From Aerococcus agrisoli (GTDB taxonomy: Bacteria; Bacillota; Bacilli; Lactobacillales; Aerococcaceae): 64,000 bases of DNA. Below are positions 26,223 through 37,363 of this stretch, piece by piece. Within the stretch, counting starts at the first letter, position 1, and each line of letters opens with the position of its first letter. The notes under the pieces were generated by a model. It worked only from the letters and a program-made list of their open reading frames with translations, was not told the DNA's origin and ran no database searches. The position numbers and the translations under genes are program-made. The stretch lies in assembly GCF_003797145.1 (NCBI RefSeq), contig NZ_RKMG01000002.1, positions 1 through 64,000 of the forward strand. The letters run 5' to 3'.

Positions 26223-27911
26223 TTATTCAGCTTTTGAAGCCCATTTGAATGAAGTAGAAGCACCAACTTGGTGGTGAACTACACCTTCAACTGTAGATTG
26301 TTGTAAGTAAGCACCAAAACGTTGGTAAAGTGGTGCAATACCAGCATCTTCCATAATGATAGATTCTGCAGAAACTAAGTCAGCCCAACGAGCATCTAAG
26401 TCTTCTGTTTCAGCAGCTGCACTAGCGATTAATGCATCGTATTCTTCATTAGAGTAACCAGAGTTGTTGTTACCACCATCAGTGATGAACAATTCTAAGT
26501 AGTTAATTGGGTCAGCGTAGTCAGCACCCCAACCAGCAACTTGTAAGTCGTAGTCTTGAGAGTTATCAGCAGCAATACGGTTTTTGAATGGTTGTGCAAC
26601 GATTGATACTTCCAATCCAGGTAAGTTTTCTTGTAATTGACCTTGGATGTATTCAGCAGAACGTTGTGCATTTTCAGTATCATCTACTAATAATTCGATG
26701 CTAATTGAATCTGTACCTAATTCTTCTAAACCAGCTGTGAATGCTTCTTGAGCAGCAGCTACGTCATAAGTTAAGAATTCAGCTGCAGCAGCAGAGTCTT
26801 CACGGAAGTCAGCACCTGTTGATGGGTTAAATGCCAATCCTTCTGGAACGAAGTAGTCTGCAGGGTTAGAACCATTTTGTAATACTTGATCAGCAAATGA
26901 TTGTTTATCAATTGCTTTAGCGATTGCAGTACGGATGTTTTTGTTAGCTAATGGTGTAGCTTCTCCGTTACGTTCTTGGTTCATCTTCAAGTAGAATACT
27001 GTTGATTCAGGTGCGTTAGCCATGTTAGGGTCACCTTCACGAGCAGCAACGTATTCACCAGAAACAGTTGTGTAGTCAATTTCACCACTATCAAACAAGT
27101 TGATTGCAGTTGAAGTTTCTTTCAATACTTGGTAGTTTACAGCGTCCAATTGAACGTTTTCAGCATCCCAATAAGTATCGTTTTTCACTAATTGCCAGTT
27201 TAAGTTAGTACCGTCCCAACCAGCTAATGTGAATGGACCATTAGATAATACAGTATCTGAGTTAGTAGCGTAGTTTTCGCCTTGCTCTTCAACGAATGCT
27301 TGGTTTAATGGGTAGAATGGCGCCATAGATAGCAAACCTTCTAAGTAAGGAACTGGTTTAGCGTAAGTAACTTCTAAAGTCTTGTCATCGACAGCTTTAA
27401 CACCTAATTCGCTAGGTTCCATTTCTCCGTTGATGATTTCAGTAGCATTTTGAATGATACCATCAGCTAAGTATGAATATGGTGCTGCTTGATCAGGGTT
27501 AACTAAACGTTGCCATGCAAACACGAAGTCACCTGCTGTTACAGGGTCACCATTTGACCAGTTAGCATTTTCTTTAATTTTATAAGTGTAAACTGTTCCA
27601 TCTTCAGAGATAGTTGGTTCACCATCTAACATTGCTGGTTCGTATTCATTATCAGCATTTTGACGATATAAACCTTCGTTTACATTATTCATCATGTCGA
27701 ATGAAACTGTATCAGTTACCATAGTTGTATCCATAGTTGGTAATTCACTTGTTGTTGTCCAGTTTAATACATTTTCCCCAGAAGTTGCAGTACTTGACGC
27801 TGCGCTGCTATCAGATGTAGCTGCGTCGTCTCCACTGTTACCACATGCTGCTAAAACTAAACCAGATAAACCAATCACTGCTAGTGATTTTAAAAGATTT
27901 TTTCTTTCCAT
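26223..27911 (-). CDS. oppA: oligopeptide-binding lipoprotein (copy 1)
   Basis: Substrate-binding protein of the peptide importer, 562 residues. A lipoprotein signal ends at LAAC (Cys23), followed by a Ser/Ala/Thr-rich linker, so it is anchored outside the membrane. The family-5 solute-binding signature is visible: KENANWSNGDPVTAGDFVFAWQRLVNP near residue 115. It is a clear paralogue of the next gene upstream (shared blocks WSNGDP, APYSYL, TLEVTYAKPVPYLE-like). It has its own promoter and terminator. Confidence 0.93.
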   Translation of the reverse strand: MERKNLLKSLAVIGLSGLVLAACGNSGDDAATSDSSAASSTATSGENVLNWTTTSELPTMDTTMVTDTVSFDMMNNVNEGLYRQNADNEYEPAMLDGEPTISEDGTVYTYKIKENANWSNGDPVTAGDFVFAWQRLVNPDQAAPYSYLADGIIQNATEIINGEMEPSELGVKAVDDKTLEVTYAKPVPYLEGLLSMAPFYPLNQAFVEEQGENYATNSDTVLSNGPFTLAGWDGTNLNWQLVKNDTYWDAENVQLDAVNYQVLKETSTAINLFDSGEIDYTTVSGEYVAAREGDPNMANAPESTVFYLKMNQERNGEATPLANKNIRTAIAKAIDKQSFADQVLQNGSNPADYFVPEGLAFNPSTGADFREDSAAAAEFLTYDVAAAQEAFTAGLEELGTDSISIELLVDDTENAQRSAEYIQGQLQENLPGLEVSIVAQPFKNRIAADNSQDYDLQVAGWGADYADPINYLELFITDGGNNNSGYSNEEYDALIASAAAETEDLDARWADLVSAESIIMEDAGIAPLYQRFGAYLQQSTVEGVVHHQVGASTSFKWASKAE

Positions 27912-27971
27912 AATACTTCCTCCATCTTCGAGTCTTTTGACCCAATAAGATATTTATTACAATATGGCAAT

Positions 27972-28000
27972 AATTTACTAGATAATGAATCCGTTGTCAA
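27972..28000 (-). promoter_or_regulatory. promoter of oppA copy 1
   Basis: Minus strand TTGACA (28000-27995), 17-bp spacer, TAAATT (27977-27972); 60 bases before the start codon. Confidence 0.75.
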
Positions 28001-28049
28001 TCAATTCTTCTCATATTTTTCATAGAATATTCATAAAACCCTAATAAAC

Positions 28050-28079
28050 AAGAAAACCGCAAGTATTTTTACTTGCGGT
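28050..28079 (-). terminator. intrinsic terminator of oppA copy 2
   Basis: Ten perfect pairs (ACCGCAAGTA / TACTTGCGGT) around TTTT, followed on the minus strand by TTTCTTG. The T-tract is short. Confidence 0.75.
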
Positions 28080-28107
28080 CTAAAATCAACTTGTTCAAAT
28101 ATTGTAC

Positions 28108-29751
28108 TTATTCTGCAGCTTCTAAAGTAGCAGTTCTTAAGTCAAATTCATTACCTACTGATCTAAATGTAATACCTGTTAAGTTAGGATTTCTTAATTG
28201 TGTTTCAACTTCTTGGTATAAAGGTACCCAAGCAGCATCTTCCACTAAGATATTTTGTGCTTCAACAAAGTTTGCCCAACGAGCTACAGGATCATTTGCA
28301 TTTTCACCACGCGCTGCTTCAATTTCTGCATCATAAGCAGTATTTGTGTAGTCACCACGGTTGTATGATCCACCAGTTTCAAGTAATTCGAAGAAGTTGA
28401 TACCATCAGCAAAGTCAGCCGCCCATCCTGTAATTACCATATCGTAATCACGAGCATCTTCTTGAGCTAAACGGTTTTTCTTCGGTACATTTTGTAGGTT
28501 AACTGTAACACCCTCTAAGTTGTTTTGAACTTGTCCTTGGATATATTGAGTCGTTGTTTTACCTTTTTCATCATCATCACCTAATAGGTTTAGATCTAAA
28601 GTTTCAACACCTAATTCTTCTTTAGCTAAGTCCCATAAACGTGCTGCTTCTTCTGGATCATATTTATCAGTAATGCCTACTTCAGTTACAAAATCTTCTT
28701 GAGTATCAGGATTAAAGATAAAGTTTTCAGGTACAAAAGTTGCAACAGCGTTAGAACCATCACCGATTACATTTGTTGCTAGCTCTTCATTGTTGATTGC
28801 ATAATCAATTGCTTCACGTAAGTTTTTATTTTGGAAAACTTCGTTATTGTAGTTAAATGCCATCCAGTAGTTACGTGCTTTTGCTTGTTGCACTGCATTT
28901 TCATTACCTTGGTATTGTTTTGCAAGTTCACCAGTTAACGGTGCATTATCAATGTCCCCTGCTTCAAACAAGTTAACTGCTGTTGAACCTTCTTTAATAA
29001 CTTGAACATTCACTTCATCAATAGCTACACTATCAGCATTGTAGTAGTCAGCATTTTTTTCCAAAGTCCATGTTAAACCTGTACCATCCCAATTAGACAT
29101 TGTAAATGGACCTGAGAAAACGATATTCTCAGAACTTGTACCGTAAGCATCGCCCGCTTCTTCAACAAAAGCTTGGTTTTGTGGGTACAATGGTGTGAAG
29201 GCTAATAAGTTTTCAATGTATGGAATTGGTGTATCCAATTGAATTTCAATTGTGTAATCATCCAATGCTTTTACACCTAGATCTTCAACTGGTGCTTCAC
29301 CACTTAATACAGCCTCTGAATTCTTAAAGCCTGCTAGTAAGTATGAATATGGTGCTGCAGTATCAGGATTTGCTAAGCGTTGAAGTGCATAAACAAAATC
29401 GTTGGCAGTGATTGGATCACCATTTGACCATTTAGCATCTTCACGCATTTTGATTGTGTAAGTTAAGCCATCCTCTGATACTTCAGGTAATGCTTCAGCT
29501 AAAGCAGGTTGGATTTCATTCTTATCATTTTCCCAATATAAACCATCTTGAACTTGTCCAATATAATTGGCACTATTCATATCTGTAACCAATACAGAGT
29601 CCATTGTAGCGATTTCTGTAGGTGCAACATAGTTTACGACTGCTGCCGCTTCTCCATCTGTACCTGAACTAGCTGTTTCGCTACCTGTTCCACATGCTGC
29701 TAATAATGCAGCTGTTGCTAATGTTACGATTAAACTTCTTTTTAATCCCAT
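28108..29751 (-). CDS. oppA: oligopeptide-binding lipoprotein (copy 2)
   Basis: Second family-5 peptide-binding lipoprotein, 547 residues. The lipobox LAAC places Cys20 as the lipidated residue. It has the KWSNGDPITANDFVYALQRLANPDTAAPYSYL block and a C-terminal WVPLYQEVE region shared with copy 1. The two copies are in tandem, each with its own promoter and terminator, so they can be expressed at different levels and may bind different peptides through the same OppBCDF channel. Confidence 0.93.
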   Translation of the reverse strand: MGLKRSLIVTLATAALLAACGTGSETASSGTDGEAAAVVNYVAPTEIATMDSVLVTDMNSANYIGQVQDGLYWENDKNEIQPALAEALPEVSEDGLTYTIKMREDAKWSNGDPITANDFVYALQRLANPDTAAPYSYLLAGFKNSEAVLSGEAPVEDLGVKALDDYTIEIQLDTPIPYIENLLAFTPLYPQNQAFVEEAGDAYGTSSENIVFSGPFTMSNWDGTGLTWTLEKNADYYNADSVAIDEVNVQVIKEGSTAVNLFEAGDIDNAPLTGELAKQYQGNENAVQQAKARNYWMAFNYNNEVFQNKNLREAIDYAINNEELATNVIGDGSNAVATFVPENFIFNPDTQEDFVTEVGITDKYDPEEAARLWDLAKEELGVETLDLNLLGDDDEKGKTTTQYIQGQVQNNLEGVTVNLQNVPKKNRLAQEDARDYDMVITGWAADFADGINFFELLETGGSYNRGDYTNTAYDAEIEAARGENANDPVARWANFVEAQNILVEDAAWVPLYQEVETQLRNPNLTGITFRSVGNEFDLRTATLEAAE

Positions 29752-29791
29752 AATGTTTCCTCATCCCTAATGAAATATTAATACTGTTCTC

Positions 29792-29819
29792 ATTTTATCT
29801 CATTAAAAATTTATGTCAA
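29792..29819 (-). promoter_or_regulatory. promoter of oppA copy 2
   Basis: Minus strand TTGACA (29819-29814), 16-bp spacer, TAAAAT (29797-29792). Confidence 0.75.
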
Positions 29820-29881
29820 TAAAAAAGTTGAATTATTTTCACAAAAAATTCGTATTTACCTATCACAAAAATCAAATATAC

Positions 29882-29914
29882 AAAAAAAGCATAGGTAGCG
29901 AGCTACCTATGCTT
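29882..29914 (-). terminator. intrinsic terminator of eno
   Basis: AAGCATAGGTAG / CTACCTATGCTT, twelve perfect pairs around CGAG, followed on the minus strand by a run of seven T. Confidence 0.9.
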
Positions 29915-29964
29915 AGTTGTTAACTGTCTGAATATTCGTAAGTGACGGGTTATCTAGTACTTAA

Positions 29965-31278
<1,314 letters not shown>

Positions 31279-31314
31279 TTAAATTTAAAGTGATTTCAAA
31301 TTTGTTACATAAAT

Positions 31315-31345
31315 AGTATACCATACCCACTTTTTTGTGGGTATG
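31315..31345 (-). promoter_or_regulatory. eno promoter overlapped by a hairpin
   Basis: Minus strand TGG-TATACT (extended -10, TATACT at 31320-31315). Directly upstream is a perfect hairpin CATACCCAC-TTTTTT-GTGGGTATG (31322-31345) occupying the place of the -35 box. No T-tract follows it, so it may be an operator rather than the gpmI terminator. Confidence 0.5.
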
Positions 31346-31358
31346 TTTATCAGGTTGC

Positions 31359-32891
31359 TTAGTGTTTAATTAAGCTTTCTCCTGTCATTTCCTCAGGTTG
31401 GTCAAGATTTAGTAAATCTAACATCGTTGGCGCAACATCTGCTAAACGACCGTCAGTGCGTAATTCAACACCTTTTTTCGTTACAATAACAGGAACTGGC
31501 ACAGTTGTATGTGCTGTGTTTGGTGATCCATCTTCGTTCAGTTCAGTATCCGCGTTACCGTGGTCTGCAAAAATAATTGCTTGACCACCTTTAGCTAAGA
31601 TAGCATCTACTACACGACCAAGGTTTTCATCAACAGCTTCGATAGCTTTGATTGTTGGTTCTAACATACCTGAGTGACCAACCATATCTGGGTTTGCAAA
31701 GTTCAAGATAATAGCGTCTTGACGGTCATTTTCAATCTCGTCAACTAATGCATCTGTTACTTCGTAAGCAGACATTTCTGGTTTCAAGTCGTAAGTTGCA
31801 ACTTTAGGAGAATTAATAAGAATACGTTTTTCTCCTTCAAATTCATCGTTAGATCCACCATTCATAAAGAATGTAACGTGTGGATATTTTTCTGTTTCTG
31901 CGATACGCAATTGGTTTAAGCCATTTTTAGCTAAAACTTCACCCAATACATTTGTTAATGGAATTGGTTTAAATGCGATATCAGCTTGAATATCATCACG
32001 GTATTTAGTCATTGTTACAAACTTAATGTTTGTTGGTTCATTTCCACGTTCAAAATGATCCCATTCTTTTGCAGTAACTGCATCAGATAATTGACTAGCA
32101 CGGTCAGGACGGAAGTTAGCAAAGATAATGGCATCATTATCTTGTACTAAAGCAACAGGGTTACCTTCGCCATCCACAACGTTAGTTGGTTCAACGAATT
32201 CATCTGTCACGCCATTTGCATAGTTTGCTTTAACGATTTCAGTTGCGTCAGTACCTTTTTCACCTTTGCCGTTAAAGATAACATCATAGGCTTTTTGTAC
32301 ACGTTCCCAACGATTATCGCGGTCCATTGCATAGTAACGTCCAGAAACTGTTGCGATTTGACCAATGTTTTCTTCAGCCATTACTTTTTCAAGTTCTTCG
32401 ATGTAACCTGGCGCAGCATGTGGATCTACGTCACGACCATCAAGGAAGGCATGAATATAAACTTTTTCAACGCCTTTAGCTTTGGCATCTTTGATCAATG
32501 CTTCAATATGACGGATATGGCTATGAACCCCACCATCAGACAATAAGCCGAAGATGTGTAAAGCTGAATGGTTTTCTTTTACATGAGTGTAAGCACCATT
32601 TAATGCTTCGTTCTCAGCAAATTCGCCATCAGAAATAGCTTTATCAATACGAGTTAGGCTTTGGTATACAATACGGCCAGCACCAATATTTGTATGGCCA
32701 ACTTCAGAGTTACCCATTTGACCATCAGGTAACCCAACGTCTAACCCAGAAGCTTTCATTGTAGCATGTGGAAATTCATTCCAGTAACGATCGAAGTTTG
32801 GTTTGTTAGCTTGGGCAACAGCGTTACCGTAAGATTCCTCTCTCCAACCGAATCCATCTAAGATAATAATCGCTACGGGTGATTTAGACAT
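31359..32891 (-). CDS. gpmI: 2,3-bisphosphoglycerate-independent phosphoglycerate mutase
   Basis: Interconverts 3- and 2-phosphoglycerate without a cofactor, using two manganese ions. At 510 residues it belongs to the alkaline-phosphatase superfamily: Asp12 in ILDGFG, the catalytic Ser62 in [16 protein letters not shown], and the metal-binding FADHGNAD motif near residue 443. It starts three bases after the tpiA stop, so the two are one transcript and probably coupled. It is the glycolytic mutase of this block. Confidence 0.97.
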   Translation of the reverse strand: MSKSPVAIIILDGFGWREESYGNAVAQANKPNFDRYWNEFPHATMKASGLDVGLPDGQMGNSEVGHTNIGAGRIVYQSLTRIDKAISDGEFAENEALNGAYTHVKENHSALHIFGLLSDGGVHSHIRHIEALIKDAKAKGVEKVYIHAFLDGRDVDPHAAPGYIEELEKVMAEENIGQIATVSGRYYAMDRDNRWERVQKAYDVIFNGKGEKGTDATEIVKANYANGVTDEFVEPTNVVDGEGNPVALVQDNDAIIFANFRPDRASQLSDAVTAKEWDHFERGNEPTNIKFVTMTKYRDDIQADIAFKPIPLTNVLGEVLAKNGLNQLRIAETEKYPHVTFFMNGGSNDEFEGEKRILINSPKVATYDLKPEMSAYEVTDALVDEIENDRQDAIILNFANPDMVGHSGMLEPTIKAIEAVDENLGRVVDAILAKGGQAIIFADHGNADTELNEDGSPNTAHTTVPVPVIVTKKGVELRTDGRLADVAPTMLDLLNLDQPEEMTGESLIKH

Positions 32892-32894
32892 AAG

Positions 32895-33647
32895 TTATTT
32901 ACCTCCATTTAATAATGCGATGTAAGAAGTAACATCAAGACTTGCTCCTCCTACGAGCGCACCATCAACGTCTTCTTTTTCTAATAATTCAGCAATATTA
33001 GCAGGTTTAACTGAACCACCGTATAAGATACGAGTTTGGTCTGCAGCATCTTTACCAGCGATTTCAAATACTAAATCACGGATGTGAGCTGACATTTCTT
33101 GTGCATCATCTGCAGAAGCAGTTTTACCAGTACCAATTGCCCAGATAGGTTCGTAAGCAATAACAGCTTGAGCTACTTGATCAGCAGTTAAGCCTTCTAA
33201 AGCTGCACGAATTTGACCGCTAACCCATTCTTTTTCTTGGCCAGCTTCGCGAGTTTCAAGTGTTTCACCACAGCAAATGATTGGTGTCATGTTGTGGCTG
33301 AAAATGCTAGCTGCTTTTTTGCGAACGTCTTCATCAGTTTCGCCGAAAAGTTCTCTACGTTCAGAGTGACCAATAATCACGTACGGTACGTTTAAAGATT
33401 CTAATGCAGCTGGTGAGATTTCACCTGTAAATGCACCTTCATCTTCGAAGTGAACGTTTTGAGCACCGATTTGAATGTCAGTACCTTCAGTTTCTTTGAT
33501 TAATGATTCAATGTAGATTGCTGGTGGTGCGATTAATGATTCAGCTTCTGTTTGAGGGAAGCCTTCTTTCAAAGCTGCAACGAATTCATGTGCTTCAGCT
33601 GCAGATTTGTTCATTTTCCAGTTACCAGCGATTAATGTCTTACGCAT
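32895..33647 (-). CDS. tpiA: triosephosphate isomerase
   Basis: Interconverts dihydroxyacetone phosphate and glyceraldehyde-3-phosphate. The start is the ATG at 33647 ([14 protein letters not shown]) with GGAG 11 bases upstream, giving 250 residues; an upstream in-frame ATG would add eight atypical residues. Catalytic residues are Lys in NWKMNK, His in IIGHSERR and Glu in [11 protein letters not shown], with the phosphate loop YGGSVKPAN. It lies about 50 bases after pgk. Confidence 0.96.
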   Translation of the reverse strand: MRKTLIAGNWKMNKSAAEAHEFVAALKEGFPQTEAESLIAPPAIYIESLIKETEGTDIQIGAQNVHFEDEGAFTGEISPAALESLNVPYVIIGHSERRELFGETDEDVRKKAASIFSHNMTPIICCGETLETREAGQEKEWVSGQIRAALEGLTADQVAQAVIAYEPIWAIGTGKTASADDAQEMSAHIRDLVFEIAGKDAADQTRILYGGSVKPANIAELLEKEDVDGALVGGASLDVTSYIALLNGGK

Positions 33648-33695
33648 GTTTGAAAAACTCCTTTTCGACAAGTTTTGTTCAAGTGTTAAAAATAA

Positions 33696-34889
33696 TTATT
33701 TGTTTGCGATGGCAGCAATACCAGGTAATTCTTTACCTTCTAGGAATTCTAATGAAGCCCCACCACCAGTTGAAATATGTGTGAATTTGTCAGCTAAACC
33801 TAATTGGTAAGCAGCTGCAGCAGAGTCACCACCACCGATGATAGTTGTAGCATCAGTTAAGTTAGCAATTGCTTCACCTACACCGTTAGTACCTTTAGCG
33901 AAACTTGGCATTTCGAATACACCCATTGGGCCATTCCAAACAACAGTTTTAGCATCAGATAATTGTTCAGCGTAGTATTCAACTGTTTTAGGACCAACAT
34001 CAAGTGATTGCCAGTCTGCAGGGATACCGTCAACTTCAACAACATCAGTGTTTGCATCGTTGTCAAAAGCATCAGCTACTACAAAGTCAACTGGTAATAC
34101 TAAACGGTCGCCAGCGCGTTCCATTAAGTCTTTAGCCAATGGAATCTTGTCTTCTTCAAGAAGAGACCCACCAACTTCGTAACCTTTAGCTTTCATGAAA
34201 GTATAAGCCATACCACCACCGATTAAGACTTTGTCAGCCTTGTTCAATAATGATTCGATTACGCTGATTTTATCAGAAACTTTTGCACCACCTAAGATAG
34301 CAACAAACGGACGTTTTGGTTCGTTTACAGCGTCACCTAAGAATTTGATTTCTTTTTCCATTAAGAAACCAGCAACAGCTTCTAGATTGTTAGAAATACC
34401 AACGTTTGATGCATGTTCACGGTGAGCAGTACCGAAAGCGTCGTTAACGAAAACGTCACCTAATGAAGCCCAGTATTTACCTAATTCTGGATCATTTTTG
34501 CTTTCTTTCTTGCCATCAACATCTTCAAAACGAGTGTTTTCAAACATTAATACTTCGCCGTCTTTTAAGTTAGCGATAGCATCTTCTAATTCTTTACCAC
34601 GAGTTTCAGGTACGAATGTTACTTCTTTACCTAATTTTTCAGATAAACGAACTGCAACTGGACGAAGTGATTTAGAAGCTTTGTCCTCTTCAGTTTTAAC
34701 TTTACCTAAATGTGAGAATAATACTAAACGTCCACCTTGTTCAAGAATATATTCAATAGTTGGTAATGCTTGAACGATACGGTTATCGTCAGTAATATTG
34801 CCTTCTTTGTCCATTGGTACGTTAAAGTCTGCACGTTCTAGAACAACTTTACCTTTTAAATCTACATCTTTGACAGTTTTCTTAGCCAT
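33696..34889 (-). CDS. pgk: phosphoglycerate kinase
   Basis: Transfers the acyl phosphate of 1,3-bisphosphoglycerate to ADP. At 397 residues the marks are complete: [20 protein letters not shown], the hinge region [20 protein letters not shown] and the C-terminal [15 protein letters not shown] and [19 protein letters not shown]. It is separated from gap by a terminator hairpin that ends 36 bases before the start codon. No separate promoter fits that space, so it probably relies on read-through. Confidence 0.97.
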   Translation of the reverse strand: MAKKTVKDVDLKGKVVLERADFNVPMDKEGNITDDNRIVQALPTIEYILEQGGRLVLFSHLGKVKTEEDKASKSLRPVAVRLSEKLGKEVTFVPETRGKELEDAIANLKDGEVLMFENTRFEDVDGKKESKNDPELGKYWASLGDVFVNDAFGTAHREHASNVGISNNLEAVAGFLMEKEIKFLGDAVNEPKRPFVAILGGAKVSDKISVIESLLNKADKVLIGGGMAYTFMKAKGYEVGGSLLEEDKIPLAKDLMERAGDRLVLPVDFVVADAFDNDANTDVVEVDGIPADWQSLDVGPKTVEYYAEQLSDAKTVVWNGPMGVFEMPSFAKGTNGVGEAIANLTDATTIIGGGDSAAAAYQLGLADKFTHISTGGGASLEFLEGKELPGIAAIANK

Positions 34890-34925
34890 GTATATAGCAC
34901 TCCTTATCTAAAGTAGTTACTTAAT

Positions 34926-34954
34926 AAAAAAGACGGGAAGCGCGAAGCTTCCCG
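34926..34954 (-). terminator. terminator between gap and pgk
   Basis: Perfect stem CGGGAAGC-gcgaa-GCTTCCCG followed on the minus strand by TCTTTTTTA. Only 36 bases remain before the pgk start. Confidence 0.85.
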
Positions 34955-34994
34955 CCCAAATTCAACTGATTAATACTGTATGCAATAAAGTGAA

Positions 34995-36008
34995 TTATTG
35001 TTTAGCAGCAAAGTATTCGATTAAACGAACAAATTGAGAAACGAAACCAGCTTCGTTGTCATACCAAGCAACAGTTTTCACTAATTGACCTTCTTCAGAT
35101 TCTTGAACGCGAGTTTGAGTTGCGTCGAAGATTGAACCAGCTGGAACACCTACGATATCAGAAGAAACGATTTCATCTGTATTGTATAGGAATGAAGGGT
35201 TAGCGTATTTCTTCATAGCTTCGTTAACTTCTTCTACAGTAACTTTTTTGTCTAATACTGCGTAGAATTCAGTCATTGAACCAGTAACGATAGGAATACG
35301 GATAGCAGTACCGTCAACTTTACCGTTAACTGAAGGGATAACGCGACCTACAGCTTTAGCAGCACCTGTTGAAGCAGGAATTGCGTTTTCAGCAGCTGCA
35401 CGACCGTTACGGTAGTTACCTTTTTTACCGTTAGGACCATCTTGTAAAGATTGAGTTGCAGTGTATGCATGGATTGTTGACATTAAACCGTGTTTAACAC
35501 CAAATTCTTTTTCCAATACGTTTACAACTGGAGCTAAACAGTTAGTAGTACAAGAAGCACCTGAGATAATAGTATCTTCAGCTTCGATGATGTCTTCGTT
35601 TACACCGAATACAATTGTTTTAGTTTCAGCATCAGCAGGAGCTGAGATGATAACTTTTTTAGCACCAGCATTGATGTGCGCTTGAGATTTTTCTTTAGTT
35701 GCGTAGAAACCAGTACATTCTAGAACGATGTCAACACCTAAATCACCCCAAGGTAAGTCGTTAGCGTCACGTTCAGAGTATACAGCGATTTCTTTACCGT
35801 CAATAGAAATACCTTTATCAGTTGTTTGAATATCATGGTTGAAAGTACCATGAGCAGTATCATATTTTAATAGGTAAGCTAAAAATTCATTTTCTGTTAA
35901 ATCGTTGATTGCCACGATCTCTACATTTGAATTTGATTCTTCCCAAATACGACGTAAAGTTAAACGACCGATACGACCAAAACCGTTAATTGCTAATTTA
36001 ATTGCCAT
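34995..36008 (-). CDS. gap: glyceraldehyde-3-phosphate dehydrogenase
   Basis: Oxidises glyceraldehyde-3-phosphate to 1,3-bisphosphoglycerate with NAD. The start is the ATG at 36008 (MAIKLAINGFGRIGR), ten bases after AAGGAGG, giving 337 residues; the longer frame would include the end of cggR. The NAD-binding GFGRIGR and the catalytic Cys in SGASCTTNCLAP are intact, with the HAYTATQ His. It is the first structural gene after cggR. Confidence 0.97.
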   Translation of the reverse strand: MAIKLAINGFGRIGRLTLRRIWEESNSNVEIVAINDLTENEFLAYLLKYDTAHGTFNHDIQTTDKGISIDGKEIAVYSERDANDLPWGDLGVDIVLECTGFYATKEKSQAHINAGAKKVIISAPADAETKTIVFGVNEDIIEAEDTIISGASCTTNCLAPVVNVLEKEFGVKHGLMSTIHAYTATQSLQDGPNGKKGNYRNGRAAAENAIPASTGAAKAVGRVIPSVNGKVDGTAIRIPIVTGSMTEFYAVLDKKVTVEEVNEAMKKYANPSFLYNTDEIVSSDIVGVPAGSIFDATQTRVQESEEGQLVKTVAWYDNEAGFVSQFVRLIEYFAAKQ

Positions 36009-36045
36009 ACTACAAAATTCCTCCTTAAAGAAATACATAATTATT

Positions 36046-37092
36046 TTAATGGGATTCCCCATTTAAAACCGTGTTTGAGGCACCTTGATCAGTGATAATC
36101 ACTAATTGTTTTGGTGCGAGTTTTGCAAAAGCTTGAATCGCTTCTGCTTTCATATTGCCACCAGCAATTAGAATTGGCAAATCTACATCTGCTAAATCTT
36201 CTAATTGAAGGCCTATTCTTGGCACGCGGTGAACGATATTTCCATCTTTATCGAAGAAACATCCGAACGCTTCGCCGACAGCGTGGTCCGTTTTGATTTT
36301 AGAATTACTCTTAGAATCAAGTCCTCGTCGCCTTGCCATAATTTTAGCACTACCAACACTAAAAAGTAAAACGTTAGCCTCTTTTAATCTACTTAAAGTA
36401 GATTGAATTACAGGATCATTCATCAATGCCTTGTTGGCAACTTCAGAAAGATTTTCTGGCGCATACAATGAAATGTTATGGCCATGTAACCGCTGTGCTA
36501 AAATGTCGCTAATTGTGTTGGCTTGAGTCGCTGACGCATCGCCAATACCACCTCGAGCCGCTACCACTGTAAAGTGTCGATTGGCTGAGTGATTTAATTG
36601 GATATGCTCGCTGACCGCTAGCATGGTGGACCCACCCGTAATAGCAATCGTATGATTACCATCCGATAATTTATTATCGAGATATTTTGAAACCTGTAAA
36701 CCCATTTCGAATAAAATGTTTTTATCTAAATCAATGTCACCTGATACAATCCGAGCATCTGCTATGTTGAGCACATCAGCCAAAGCTTTTTCATGTAGAT
36801 GAATTTTTGAAATATCACGCCACAAGTCTTGACCCGTAGCAATTGCCCTTTCACCTTGACTAGTAATAGTCATACCAGCTGGTGAAGAATCAATTAGACC
36901 TTGTCGTTTCAAAATATCAGTGATTGTACGCAAGGGTCTTTCAGTCATAGCTAAATTTTCAGCTAAGCCCTTTCGACCAATTGGACCATCTTTTAAGATT
37001 CGCTGTAAAACACGAATTCTTTCAAAATAATCTTCTTTTAGTTCCGGAACTACTTTTAAAATATCATCAAATAGATTATCCATAGTCTCCAC
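36046..37092 (-). CDS. cggR: central glycolytic genes regulator
   Basis: SorC/DeoR-type repressor of the gap operon. At 348 residues it has an N-terminal winged helix (RILKDGPIGRKGLAENLAMTERPLRTITDILKRQGLI, about residues 30-65, cited in overlapping view) and a C-terminal sugar-binding domain with the IAITGGSTM phosphate loop and VVAARGGIGDAS. In Bacillus the protein responds to fructose-1,6-bisphosphate. Position directly before gap is the standard one and implies autoregulation. Confidence 0.93.
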   Translation of the reverse strand: METMDNLFDDILKVVPELKEDYFERIRVLQRILKDGPIGRKGLAENLAMTERPLRTITDILKRQGLIDSSPAGMTITSQGERAIATGQDLWRDISKIHLHEKALADVLNIADARIVSGDIDLDKNILFEMGLQVSKYLDNKLSDGNHTIAITGGSTMLAVSEHIQLNHSANRHFTVVAARGGIGDASATQANTISDILAQRLHGHNISLYAPENLSEVANKALMNDPVIQSTLSRLKEANVLLFSVGSAKIMARRRGLDSKSNSKIKTDHAVGEAFGCFFDKDGNIVHRVPRIGLQLEDLADVDLPILIAGGNMKAEAIQAFAKLAPKQLVIITDQGASNTVLNGESH

Positions 37093-37116
37093 TTTCCTGG
37101 TACATAAATTTCAATG

Positions 37117-37158
37117 GAAAAAGACGTTGGACTTTTAATGTCCAGGATGTCTTTTTTT
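37117..37158. promoter_or_regulatory. hairpin in the cggR leader, possible operator or attenuator
   Basis: Stem AAAAAGAC-gtt-GGAC pairs with GTCC-aggat-GTCTTTTT around seven bases, with T runs on both strands. It lies between the cggR promoter and its start codon, where CggR operators lie in Bacillus. It does not match the Bacillus operator well. Confidence 0.45.
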
Positions 37159-37214
37159 GACCACCTTCCGGTAAAAAATTTTGAAACCTACGTTCCTCAA
37201 CCTCTTACACAAGT

Positions 37215-37243
37215 ATCTTACCAATAATTTGTACTCCATGCAA
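37215..37243 (-). promoter_or_regulatory. promoter of cggR-gap
   Basis: Minus strand TTGCAT (37243-37238), 17-bp spacer, TAAGAT (37220-37215). Confidence 0.6.
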
Positions 37244-37304
37244 GCGATTTGATAAATAGTTTTGGAATTTGCACAAATTTTACAAAGCGCCTTCATTTTT
37301 AAAT

Positions 37305-37339
37305 AATAAAAGAAAGAAGCTAGCATAACTGCCAGCTTC
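37305..37339 (-). terminator. intrinsic terminator of clpP
   Basis: GAAGCTAGCA / TGCCAGCTTC stem (one mismatch) around TAAC, followed on the minus strand by TTTCTTTTATTATTT. Confidence 0.8.
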
Positions 37340-37363
37340 TCCTTGATTAGTCAAATTGTATTA

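Noticed and set aside
37135..37326. 63-residue open frame between clpP and cggR
   Set aside because: It covers the clpP terminator and the cggR promoter; composition is not protein-like.
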